From Bacteroidota bacterium (lineage in GTDB: Bacteria > Bacteroidota > Bacteroidia > M30B66): DNA of 64,000 nt. The stretch spans positions 1-64,000 of the forward strand of contig CANHIS010000010.1 of assembly GCA_947460255.1 (NCBI GenBank), written 5' to 3'. Below the pieces are notes generated by a model. The model saw only the letters and a program-made list of their open reading frames with translations. It made no database searches and was not told the origin of the DNA. The position numbers and the translations under genes were made by a program. This document shows positions 18,048 to 26,051 of the stretch, in pieces (position 1 is the stretch's first letter; every line of letters starts with the position of its first letter).

Positions 18048-18092
18048 CATTGCCGGATAATTCAACTTGCATCGATTTCCTTTGCAAGGATC

Positions 18093-18986
18093 ATGAAGCA
18101 ATACCTGAAAGATTTCTTCAATTATTCGCGCACCGAACAGCGTGGGATTTTCCTACTAGTCATTCTTATAGTTTCCTTCGAAACACTAAGAATGAACTGG
18201 CAAAGGCTTTCTCCCCCAGATCCTCCAGCAGAAATCCTATTTGCTGAAATACCCCAACAATGGATGAACGCCAAGTTGCAAGAAGAAGACAGTCTTTTTG
18301 AACGAAGGATTCAGGGTCGAAAACAACAAAGTATCCCTAGCTTGCTTTCACCTTTTGATCCAAATCGGCTGGATTTGAATGGCTGGCAGGCTATGGGATT
18401 CTCTCCTCGAGAAAGCGTCGCCATCCTTAAATACACGCAAAAAGGAGGACGATTTAGAAAAAAGGAGGACCTCAAAAAACTTTTCTGCATGACTGAAAAA
18501 CGTTATGCTGTTTTAAGTCCTTTCGTGAAAATTGATACAACAACCAGCCAGCAAAATCAAACCAAAAAGAATAGCTTCAAACGTGCTGTAATTATTGAAT
18601 TAAACACAGCCGACTCTTTGGAACTCATTCAAGTAAAGGGCATCGGTAAATTCAGGGCTTCTCAAATACTTAGAAGAAGAAAATTGCTCGGTGGATTTTG
18701 GAACACCAAACAGTTGTTGGAAATAAAAAACTTCCCCGACAGCACTTATCAGCAAATACTTCCTTTCATCAATCTTGATACATCGCAGATTCAAAAAATC
18801 AAAATTAATGTTGTTGGATTTGATGAATTACAAAAGCATCCATATTTCTGGTACGGTGTAGCAAAAAGCATCGTAAATTACCGCAATAAACACGGCCCCT
18901 TCCGACAGCCTTCGGATCTGCAGGCAATTTATGCGATCAAGCCGGAGCAACTGGAGAAAGTGGTTCATTACATAACCTTTGAATGA
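18093..18986 (+). CDS. ComEA-like helix-hairpin-helix membrane-anchored protein
   Basis: A 297-residue protein with a short cytoplasmic start (MKQYLKDFFNYSRTEQRG), one membrane helix (about 20-35), then repeated HhH motifs. The motifs include LDLNGWQAMGFSPRE, ELNTADSLELIQVKGIGKFRA and NVVGFDELQKHPYFWYGVAK. HhH motifs bind DNA without sequence specificity, and ComEA homologues take up DNA during transformation. The multi-HhH form is common in Bacteroidota and its role is unproven. The stop overlaps the apt start (ATGA). Confidence 0.85.
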   Translation: MKQYLKDFFNYSRTEQRGIFLLVILIVSFETLRMNWQRLSPPDPPAEILFAEIPQQWMNAKLQEEDSLFERRIQGRKQQSIPSLLSPFDPNRLDLNGWQAMGFSPRESVAILKYTQKGGRFRKKEDLKKLFCMTEKRYAVLSPFVKIDTTTSQQNQTKKNSFKRAVIIELNTADSLELIQVKGIGKFRASQILRRRKLLGGFWNTKQLLEIKNFPDSTYQQILPFINLDTSQIQKIKINVVGFDELQKHPYFWYGVAKSIVNYRNKHGPFRQPSDLQAIYAIKPEQLEKVVHYITFE

Positions 18987-19513
18987 CCATACAAGAAAAA
19001 GTAAAAGCCTCAATAAGAGATGTTGCAGACTTTCCTAAACCAGGAATTTTATTCAAAGACATCACGCCAATTCTTGAAAACCCAGTCTTATGCAGGGAAA
19101 TAACTTCAGCGCTCTGCGAACCATTTAAAAATCAAGAAATCAATGCAATTGTAGGTGTAGAGAGTAGAGGTTTTTTATTTGGAATGCTCATGGCGCAGCA
19201 ACTTAACGTTCCTTTTATCCCAGTAAGAAAAGCAGGAAAGCTACCTTACCAAACCGTTTCTTGGTCGTATGATCTAGAATATGGAAGTGCTACAATCGAA
19301 ATGCATGCCGACGCTATCAAGCCAAATTGGAAAGTAATCGTTCATGACGACCTTTTAGCCACGGGCGGAACCGCAGCTGCAGCCGCAGAACTGATTAAAA
19401 GTCAAGGTGCGAATGTTAACGCATTCTCGTTTTTGGTTGAATTGTCATTCTTGAATGGCAAAGAGGTACTTAATCAATATTGCTCCGAAGTAAAAAGCTT
19501 AGTCACTTATTAA
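18983..19513 (+). CDS. apt: Adenine phosphoribosyltransferase
   Basis: Apt salvages adenine with PRPP to AMP. The 176-residue protein has the N-terminal FPKPGILFKDITPIL and the PRPP-binding motif VIVHDDLLATGGTAAAA near residues 115-131. Length and motifs are standard. The start overlaps the HhH gene by 4 bases. Confidence 0.97.
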   Translation: MTIQEKVKASIRDVADFPKPGILFKDITPILENPVLCREITSALCEPFKNQEINAIVGVESRGFLFGMLMAQQLNVPFIPVRKAGKLPYQTVSWSYDLEYGSATIEMHADAIKPNWKVIVHDDLLATGGTAAAAAELIKSQGANVNAFSFLVELSFLNGKEVLNQYCSEVKSLVTY

Positions 19514-19515
19514 TT

Positions 19516-21705
19516 TTGAAACTGCTAATTCCTATTTGCACCTTCCTTTTCATTGCATGTTCATCATTTGCACAGGTGCTTCCTATGGGATTTAGCTTCA
19601 ACAATAATGTTCCACTTGTAGGCAAAAATCTTCAAACCAGTTACACCAACGGCTGGTTCGGAGGAATGAACGCACCACAGGTTCAACAAACGGATATTAA
19701 CAATGACGGAAGCCTAGACTTAATTATCCTTGACAGAGCAGGTGATAAACTATCGGCATTTGAATCGTTAGACAATAGATTAACATGGACTTACAATCCG
19801 AACCTCATTCAAGGCTTGCCTAAGATTGATGATTGGTTCATTGTTCGCGACTACAATAACGACGGTTTAGATGATTTTTTCGTGTCGGCCGGCAACGGAA
19901 TTCGCGTATATAAAAGACTTCCTAGCAATGGCAATTTGCCCGTTTTCGAATTGGTAACCGATCTTTTGCTGTCGGAGTACTTCGGAAACGACCTGAATTT
20001 ATTTGTGAGTAGAGTCGACATACCTGCTATTGATGATATAGATGGAGACGGGGACTTAGATATTCTTACGTTTTATATTCTCGGCACTTGCGTCGAATAC
20101 CACAAGAATTTAAGCCAAGAACTGCATGGCAACAACGAACATTTAATTTTCAAATTAGAGTCGGATAACTGGGGAAGATTCACTGAAGACGCTCAAACAA
20201 ACGCCATAAACTACAACGATTCTTGCGGAAGAGCTGCAGATGGTGAAAGGCACAGTGGATCAACTTTACTGATCGACAATTTAGATCAAGACAATGATGT
20301 TGACCTAATGCTCGGTGATATATCATACGCTGAAGCGTTGTTTCTCATCAATCAGCCAATCGAATCTATAGATGTAATCGTTCCAACACCTCAAAACTAC
20401 CCTCTAGTATGGAACAACATAAGCGTGCCTGTTTTTCCTGGACTATTTAAAGTACAAACCAACAATGATCAATTGCCTGATTTAGTAGTCGCTCCTAACA
20501 CAGAAAGTGAAGCAATTAATTCGGGCAGATTGATGAAACGGTACAACACAGTAACAGGAAGCTCTTTTCGTTATACAGGCTCTGAAACTCCATTTTTATG
20601 TCATGAAATGCTCGACTTAGGGAAAAATTCAATTCCTTTTTTAGCCGATTTAGACAATGATGGAGACCAGGATTTGCTGGTTGGAACTGGCGGAGAATAT
20701 GAACTTCCAGTTCCGCCACTTACCTCTGGAAATTACCGATCTGCCTTATGGTTATTTGAAAATATTGGCACTCTTGAAAATCCATCTTTTATTTATCGAG
20801 ACGATGATGTAGCAGAATTAAAATCGCTTAATTTGAAACACTTATCCCCAACTGCCAGTGACTTAAATGGCGATGGGAAAGTGGATATTGTTGTTGGTCT
20901 TTTAAATGGAAAGTTTCGACAGCTGAACAACGTTAGTGAGAACGGCAACTTCAACTTTGAGCTTACCACTGAAACGACGATTTCATCCGATGCTGGAGAA
21001 TCGTCTGCACCTGGATTTTTCGATGCAAACGAAGATGGGATAATCGATCTAATTTCTGGATCGAGAGAGGGAAACATCAAGGTGTTTTTAAATTCCGGCT
21101 CTAATTCTAATCCAATATTCGCATCTGCTCCAGACATAAACCAATGGGGCAATGTAGAAACTGTTCAAGAAGGAGTTAGCAATAACGGATTCTCTAATCC
21201 TGCAGTAACCAATTTTTTAGGTCAAAACTATTTGCTTTGCGGCACTGAACGAGGAACTATTCAATCATGGCAGATTACCGAAGGTAACTTCATTAGTTTA
21301 GATTCGGTTGTTTCAAACATCGATGAGGGAAAACTATCTGGAATAACAATTGGTTCTTTGAACAACGACCAATATCCCGACATGATTACAGGAAACTCTA
21401 GAGGAGGATTGAATTTATATTTAGGTGGAGAGCCTGTTTCGATAGAAAAATTGAACGCAGAACTTCCTTTGGAAATCTATCCAAACCCAGCAAAGAACCA
21501 AGTTTATCTTTTCTTTAAAACTGCGAATACAGCGACAAAGGATATTTTCATTTTCGACATTCGCGGCAATTTAGTCATCTATGATTCTTCCAAAGAAAAA
21601 GCCGGAGTAGAAATCAATCTATCCGGCTTGAGTAATGGAATTTATATCCTTCAGGTTCTTGATAACGGAGCATCAAGCCACGCGAAGCTGGTTATTTCAC
21701 GTTGA
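19516..21705 (+). CDS. T9SS-secreted protein with FG-GAP/VCBS repeats
   Basis: A secreted 729-residue protein. FG-GAP-type calcium-binding repeats recur (DINNDGSLDL, DYNNDGLDDF, DIDGDGDLDI, DLDNDGDQDL, DLNGDGKVDI, DANEDGIIDL), which suggests a beta-propeller. The last 80 residues start with LPLEIYPNPAKNQ and form a type A sorting domain for the type IX secretion system, so the protein should be exported to the surface. No ATG precedes the signal peptide. The TTG at 19516 gives MKLLIPICTFLFIACSSFAQ, a good signal peptide, and lies just after the apt stop. The ligand is unknown. Confidence 0.87.
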   Translation: MKLLIPICTFLFIACSSFAQVLPMGFSFNNNVPLVGKNLQTSYTNGWFGGMNAPQVQQTDINNDGSLDLIILDRAGDKLSAFESLDNRLTWTYNPNLIQGLPKIDDWFIVRDYNNDGLDDFFVSAGNGIRVYKRLPSNGNLPVFELVTDLLLSEYFGNDLNLFVSRVDIPAIDDIDGDGDLDILTFYILGTCVEYHKNLSQELHGNNEHLIFKLESDNWGRFTEDAQTNAINYNDSCGRAADGERHSGSTLLIDNLDQDNDVDLMLGDISYAEALFLINQPIESIDVIVPTPQNYPLVWNNISVPVFPGLFKVQTNNDQLPDLVVAPNTESEAINSGRLMKRYNTVTGSSFRYTGSETPFLCHEMLDLGKNSIPFLADLDNDGDQDLLVGTGGEYELPVPPLTSGNYRSALWLFENIGTLENPSFIYRDDDVAELKSLNLKHLSPTASDLNGDGKVDIVVGLLNGKFRQLNNVSENGNFNFELTTETTISSDAGESSAPGFFDANEDGIIDLISGSREGNIKVFLNSGSNSNPIFASAPDINQWGNVETVQEGVSNNGFSNPAVTNFLGQNYLLCGTERGTIQSWQITEGNFISLDSVVSNIDEGKLSGITIGSLNNDQYPDMITGNSRGGLNLYLGGEPVSIEKLNAELPLEIYPNPAKNQVYLFFKTANTATKDIFIFDIRGNLVIYDSSKEKAGVEINLSGLSNGIYILQVLDNGASSHAKLVISR

Positions 21706-22399
21706 TAAAAACTTGTTGAACATCTTCGTCCTCCTCAATCTTTTCAACCAACTCATTGATCTCTTCTTCTTGTTCCTCGGTAAGCTCTACTGTGGTTAAT
21801 GGGATTCGAACCAATTCAGAACCAGAAATATTCAAGTTTCTCCGCTCAAGTTCAGTTTGCATCTTGTGATAATCGGTAAATGCAGAGTACACATAAATTG
21901 TGTCATCTTCCAAGTGGATTTCTTCCAATCCATGATCGATAAGCTCCAATTCCAACTCTTCTACATCAAGCCCTTCGGCATGCAACTTAAACAAAGCTTT
22001 TCTTTCGAAGATAAAATCTAAAGAACCTGTTTTACCTAAAGTTCCGTCTCCCCGATTAAGGTGCATTCTAATATTTGCAACAGTTCTGGTGGTGTTATCA
22101 GTAGCTGTTTCAATCAAGATCGCAACACCATAAGGGCAGTAACCTTCATAAACAACTTCTGCAAAATCTCCTGCATCTTTCGACACAGCGCGCTTAATTG
22201 CTGCCTCTATCCTGTCCTTAGGCATATTCACTGCCTTAGCATTTCGCATAGCCGCTCTTAATCTTGGATTGCCGTCTGGATCCGGACCACCTTGCTTAAC
22301 TGCTATGGCAATCTCTTTTCCAATACGCGTAAATGCCTTAGCCATTTTGTCGTAGCGGGCAAACATTTTATGCTTTCGTTTTTCGAAAATACGTCCCAT
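21692..22399 (-). CDS. yebC: YebC/PmpR family protein
   Basis: A 235-residue YebC family member, with the MGRIFEKRKHKMFARYDKMAKAF-type N-terminus (wild-type family form GRxFExRKxxxxAR) and PYGVAILIETATDNTTRT. Family members are described as transcription regulators, and some help ribosomes through polyproline stretches. The 3' end overlaps the convergent T9SS gene by 14 bases. The C-terminus is strongly acidic. Confidence 0.92.
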   Translation of the reverse strand: MGRIFEKRKHKMFARYDKMAKAFTRIGKEIAIAVKQGGPDPDGNPRLRAAMRNAKAVNMPKDRIEAAIKRAVSKDAGDFAEVVYEGYCPYGVAILIETATDNTTRTVANIRMHLNRGDGTLGKTGSLDFIFERKALFKLHAEGLDVEELELELIDHGLEEIHLEDDTIYVYSAFTDYHKMQTELERRNLNISGSELVRIPLTTVELTEEQEEEINELVEKIEEDEDVQQVFINVK

Positions 22400-22420
22400 C
22401 TAATTGAATATTCTGTGTCG

Positions 22421-22428
22421 CAAATCTA
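22421..22428 (-). promoter_or_regulatory. -7 promoter element for yebC
   Basis: TAGATTTG on the minus strand fits TAnnTTTG and lies 22 bases before the yebC ATG. No clear -33 TTG is seen. Confidence 0.45.
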
Positions 22429-22512
22429 TGATTTTAACCTTAAATTAATCTAGATTTTCGCCTTGTTGAGTTGGAAAAGAAAATCTGTTCAAAGTCGAAA
22501 TTGAATTTAAAG

Positions 22513-22586
22513 TCGGGATGGCGGGATTCGAACCCGCGGCCTCTCGCCCCCCAGACGAGCGCTCTACCGGGCTGAGCCACATCCCG
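22513..22586 (-). tRNA. tRNA-Pro (anticodon GGG)
   Basis: The minus strand folds into a 74-nt cloverleaf. The acceptor stem CGGGATG pairs with CATCCCG, followed by discriminator A. The D arm is GCTC/GAGC, the anticodon arm is CTCGT/GCGAG with loop CTGGGGG, and the T arm GCGGG/CCCGC carries TTCGAAT. The anticodon GGG is at 22550-22552. The CCA end is not encoded. GGG reads CCC and CCU proline codons. Confidence 0.97.
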
Positions 22587-22595
22587 CAATGGTGT

Positions 22596-22603
22596 CAAAC
22601 CTA
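22596..22603 (-). promoter_or_regulatory. -7 promoter element for tRNA-Pro
   Basis: TAGGTTTG on the minus strand fits TAnnTTTG. Initiation would fall at about 22590, just ahead of the mature tRNA 5' end at 22586. Confidence 0.5.
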
Positions 22604-22670
22604 CAAATTTTTCAATTTAAGCGAGAGCCGTCATTCCAATTTCATCAATCATTACCTTTACAATTACAAA

Positions 22671-23150
22671 ATGCCACAACAATTTATGAGAAGCATCCAA
22701 GAGTGGCTCGATGAATACGCTTTAAGTCACCAAAATTCAACCAACAAAGGGATCCATTGGATTTGTGTTCCGTTGATTGCTTGGAGTATTGTATTGCTAT
22801 TTACATCCATTCCAGTTCCTAGCACCCTCAAGATACTTAATCTAAATTGGGCATGGATTGCTTCATGTCTTGCAATAATTTGGTATTTCTTTCTTTCAAC
22901 TTCACTAGCATTTGGAATGATGATCTTCTTGGGCGCCTTAAATTTTTTAAGTGCTCAAGTGCAACAAACTACGTCATATCCGGTTTGGACAATTGGAGTT
23001 TCAATCTTTGTGATTGCCTGGATAGGGCAGTTCTTTGGTCATCATATCGAAGGGAAAAAGCCATCCTTTCTCAAAGATCTTCAGTTTCTCCTCATCGGCC
23101 CATTGTGGTTAATGCATTTCATTTACAATAAAATAGGGTTAAAATACTAG
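22671..23150 (+). CDS. DUF962 / Mpo1-like membrane protein
   Basis: A 159-residue protein with the DUF962 pattern: WLDEYALSHQNSTNKGIHWI at the N-terminus, then four hydrophobic helices, and a His-rich FFGHHIEGKKP near residue 120. Yeast Mpo1 of this family is an iron-dependent dioxygenase that alpha-oxidises 2-hydroxy fatty acids; the bacterial role is not established. The frame stays open upstream through the tRNA, but that part is unlikely to be translated. The ATG at 22671 fits the family N-terminus. The MbnP-like gene starts 15 bases after the stop. Confidence 0.82.
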   Translation: MPQQFMRSIQEWLDEYALSHQNSTNKGIHWICVPLIAWSIVLLFTSIPVPSTLKILNLNWAWIASCLAIIWYFFLSTSLAFGMMIFLGALNFLSAQVQQTTSYPVWTIGVSIFVIAWIGQFFGHHIEGKKPSFLKDLQFLLIGPLWLMHFIYNKIGLKY

Positions 23151-23165
23151 ACTGCACCAAAAAAC

Positions 23166-23951
23166 ATGAAAACATTTCTTCTCTCCTCGATGTATGTTTG
23201 TTTGATTGCTTTCGTCACGACTATCATTTCCTGCGAAAAAGATCAACCTATTCCAGATCCTAAAGAACCCACAAAAGGGACTGTTGAAATTAGATTTGTA
23301 CCAACAATGAATGGGCAGGCATTTCAACCCAATTCGAATTTCACCGGTCCCAATAATTTTCGGATGAGTATCGAAACACTCAAGTTTTATCTCTCCGATA
23401 TTCAACTGAGTAACAATTTTGGAGCGCAACTATTGTCGGAGATTTCGCTAATCGACCTCACCCAATCCGACAAATCGATTTCGTTTGAAACCGATCCTGG
23501 AACATTCCAGCAATTGAAGTTTTTTCTGGGCGTTAAGAAACCCTTGAATGGAACTGGAAATCCTGATTTTGATGAGGCACAATTTCCGATCAATCATCCA
23601 CTCAGCATCTACAACGGAATGTATTGGAGTTGGGCTACAGGATATATCTTCTCTAAAATTGATGGAAGAATCGACACATCACAAACGCAAGATCAAACCC
23701 CCACTTTCACTTGGTTTTACCATTCGGGAATGGATACTTGCTACACCGAAAGAAACATCGATAATTTGAACATTGAAGTAAACGCTGGTAAAACAACTGT
23801 AATTGAACTTGGACTTGAAATCAACAGCATTTTCATAAGTCAAAACGATACCATCAATATGGTGGAGGATTATTTTACCCATACCACCGACAATATTGCA
23901 CTTGCTAGAAAAGTAGCACAGAACCTTGCCGCTGGAATTAGGAAACTATAG
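23166..23951 (+). CDS. MbnP-like lipoprotein
   Basis: A 261-residue lipoprotein with lipobox TIISC (Cys23). It has the features of MbnP family proteins: VEIRFVPTMNG, FYLSDIQLSN, MYWSWATGY with Trp154 and Trp156, and FYHSGMDTCY near 185-193. MbnP from methanotrophs is a periplasmic copper protein. Its partner MbnH, a diheme MauG-like enzyme, oxidises one of its tryptophans. A diheme peroxidase starts 2 bases after this stop and a second follows, which supports the same pairing. Metal binding here is an inference. The methanobactin genes themselves are absent. Confidence 0.83.
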   Translation: MKTFLLSSMYVCLIAFVTTIISCEKDQPIPDPKEPTKGTVEIRFVPTMNGQAFQPNSNFTGPNNFRMSIETLKFYLSDIQLSNNFGAQLLSEISLIDLTQSDKSISFETDPGTFQQLKFFLGVKKPLNGTGNPDFDEAQFPINHPLSIYNGMYWSWATGYIFSKIDGRIDTSQTQDQTPTFTWFYHSGMDTCYTERNIDNLNIEVNAGKTTVIELGLEINSIFISQNDTINMVEDYFTHTTDNIALARKVAQNLAAGIRKL

Positions 23952-23953
23952 TC

Positions 23954-24958
23954 ATGCGAATAATTCTGGTGATTTTAGGTTGCTGTTTATTGATTTCTTG
24001 CAGCAAAGATCCTGTTCTGGCAGACAATAAAATTATTGAGATCACTGTCCCTACTGGTTTCCCACCAATTCCACCTGCACAAAACAACGCATTCACAGAA
24101 GCTCGGATTGATCTTGGGAAAAAGTTGTTTTTCGAGAAGCTTCTATCAGAAAACAATAGCATTAGCTGTGGATCTTGTCATTTTCAAGAACTTGCATTTT
24201 CCGATCCAGCACAGGTGAGCACTGGCGTGGATGGGAGAGTCGGATTTCGAAATGCTCAACCGCTTTTCAACCTTGCTTACAAAACCCTTTTCTTTCGGGA
24301 TGGCGGCGTAAAAAACCTACGCTTGTCGAGCTTGAACCCGATATCAAACCACGATGAAATGAACTCCGACATTGTGCGTGTTATCCAGCGTTTGAAAAAT
24401 AGCGGAAAGTACACCAATGATTTTCAACGTGCTTATCAAGATACGATTAGCGCTTTATCGATACTTAACGCATTGGAATGTTTCCAAAGAACACTTATAT
24501 CCGGAAACTCAAAATACGACCAATGGAAACGTGGAGAAACAACACTAAGTAGCTCCGAAGAACTCGGTAGATCACTATTCTTTTCAAGCCGAACAAATTG
24601 TGCTCAATGCCATGGGGGCTTTAACTTTAGCTTCGAAGAGATTCGTGCAAACGGACTGTTTGAAACCTACGCTGATAGTGGCAGACAACGGATCACTACT
24701 TTGCCTGAAGACCGTGGAAAGTTCGTTGTGCCATCATTGAGAAACATCAGCGTTACAGGCCCATACATGCACAATGGAAGCATTACAACACTCGATGAAA
24801 TCATCAATCTTTATGATGCAGGTGGTGCAAATTTCGAAAACAAAGACAGTTTAATTCTGCCGCTGAACCTCAGCAATAATGAAAAACAAGCCTTGATTGA
24901 TTTTTTGAAATCACTCACAGATGACTCGTTCTTAAATAACCCCGCCTTTAAACAATGA
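23954..24958 (+). CDS. Diheme cytochrome c peroxidase / MbnH-like (MauG superfamily), first copy
   Basis: A 334-residue lipoprotein (lipobox LLISC, Cys16) with two heme c sites, C72-G-S-C-H76 and C216-A-Q-C-H220. The family motif GPYMHNGS is near residues 269-276. Family members reduce hydrogen peroxide or, like MauG and MbnH, use a high-valent diheme state to modify a protein substrate. The segment FFRDGG (R115) replaces the FWDGR of ordinary peroxidases. The gene is 2 bases after the MbnP-like gene and so is almost certainly co-expressed with it. Confidence 0.88.
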   Translation: MRIILVILGCCLLISCSKDPVLADNKIIEITVPTGFPPIPPAQNNAFTEARIDLGKKLFFEKLLSENNSISCGSCHFQELAFSDPAQVSTGVDGRVGFRNAQPLFNLAYKTLFFRDGGVKNLRLSSLNPISNHDEMNSDIVRVIQRLKNSGKYTNDFQRAYQDTISALSILNALECFQRTLISGNSKYDQWKRGETTLSSSEELGRSLFFSSRTNCAQCHGGFNFSFEEIRANGLFETYADSGRQRITTLPEDRGKFVVPSLRNISVTGPYMHNGSITTLDEIINLYDAGGANFENKDSLILPLNLSNNEKQALIDFLKSLTDDSFLNNPAFKQ

Positions 24959-24963
24959 TGCCT

Positions 24964-24971
24964 TATATTTG
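24964..24971 (+). promoter_or_regulatory. -7 promoter element for the second diheme peroxidase
   Basis: TATATTTG fits TAnnTTTG and lies 27 bases before the ATG at 24998. It suggests the second peroxidase can be transcribed separately. No -33 TTG is obvious. Confidence 0.45.
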
Positions 24972-24997
24972 TAATGTATTATTTGTGACAGGTTGAA

Positions 24998-26050
24998 ATG
25001 ATGTATCGCGCACTCCTTCTTATTACCGTTTTCATAGCTTCCATTGCATCCTGTAAAAAGGACGAGGAAAAAGAACCCTACACCCCTACTCCATTAAAAA
25101 TCACAAGACCTGCAGGTTTCCCAGAAATGGTAATTCCAGCAGACAATCCAACGACCGTTGAAGGTGTTGCGCTTGGAAGAAAGCTATTCTATGAAACTCT
25201 GCTATCGGCTAACAATACTATGTCTTGCGGTAGTTGCCACAATCAATCTCTAGCATTTTCTGACAATGGAACGAGATTTAGCACTGGGATTGATGGCGTC
25301 CAAGGAACTCGAAATGCTCAAGCTATTATAAACTTAGGTTGGAATCGCTTTTATTTTTGGGATGGAAGAGCCGCTACGCTCGAAATACAAGCTTTGGAGC
25401 CGATAGAAAACCCAATTGAGATGCACAATACTTGGGCAAATGCAATTTCAAAATTGAAATCTGCAAAAACCTACAAAGACGATTTTTATAAAGCATTTGG
25501 CACCGAGGAATTTACGAAAGAACATGCCGCAAAGGCATTAGCGCAATTCATGAGAACCATGATTAGCTACAATTCTCGCCTCGATAAAAGATTGAGGTCG
25601 GAAATAAATTTAACTGCAAGCGAACTAAACGGATTATCAATTTTCATTTCCGAAAAAGGCGATTGCTTTCACTGCCACAATATTGATGCAGGAAGATTGC
25701 TCACTGATAACCAATTCCACAACAACGGTCTTGATTCGATTTTTACAGATCTTGGTTTGGCTGAAGTTACTGGGAATCCAAGCGACATTGGAAAGTTCCT
25801 CACGCCTACTCTAAGAAACATTGCACTCACAGCACCTTACATGCACGATGGTCGCTTCCAAACATTAGAGGAGGTAGTTGAGCATTACAATACTGGAGGC
25901 AAAGCTTCTGCCACTGTTGACCCGTTGATGAAGCATGTTGGAACTGGCCTGAGTCTTACTAACCAAGAGAAAATAGATTTGGTGGCCTTTTTAAGGACTT
26001 TTACCGACGAAACGTTTATCACCAATCCAGATTTCAGCAATCCTTTTTAG
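24998..26050 (+). CDS. Diheme cytochrome c peroxidase (MauG/CcpA superfamily), second copy
   Basis: A 350-residue lipoprotein (lipobox IASC, Cys19) with heme sites C77-G-S-C-H81 and C223-F-H-C-H227, and APYMHDGRFQTLEEVVEHY near the C-terminus. It keeps FYFWDGRAATLEIQ (W121), the usual form in bacterial cytochrome c peroxidases, and so is closer to a standard peroxidase than the first copy. The two proteins share the same layout and are diverged paralogues. It is expected to act in the periplasm, anchored to a membrane. Confidence 0.9.
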   Translation: MMYRALLLITVFIASIASCKKDEEKEPYTPTPLKITRPAGFPEMVIPADNPTTVEGVALGRKLFYETLLSANNTMSCGSCHNQSLAFSDNGTRFSTGIDGVQGTRNAQAIINLGWNRFYFWDGRAATLEIQALEPIENPIEMHNTWANAISKLKSAKTYKDDFYKAFGTEEFTKEHAAKALAQFMRTMISYNSRLDKRLRSEINLTASELNGLSIFISEKGDCFHCHNIDAGRLLTDNQFHNNGLDSIFTDLGLAEVTGNPSDIGKFLTPTLRNIALTAPYMHDGRFQTLEEVVEHYNTGGKASATVDPLMKHVGTGLSLTNQEKIDLVAFLRTFTDETFITNPDFSNPF

Positions 26051-26051
26051 G

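Noticed and set aside
22518-22670. Upstream coding extension of the DUF962 gene
   Set aside because: The extension runs through the tRNA-Pro gene and reads as non-family sequence; the family N-terminus starts at 22671.
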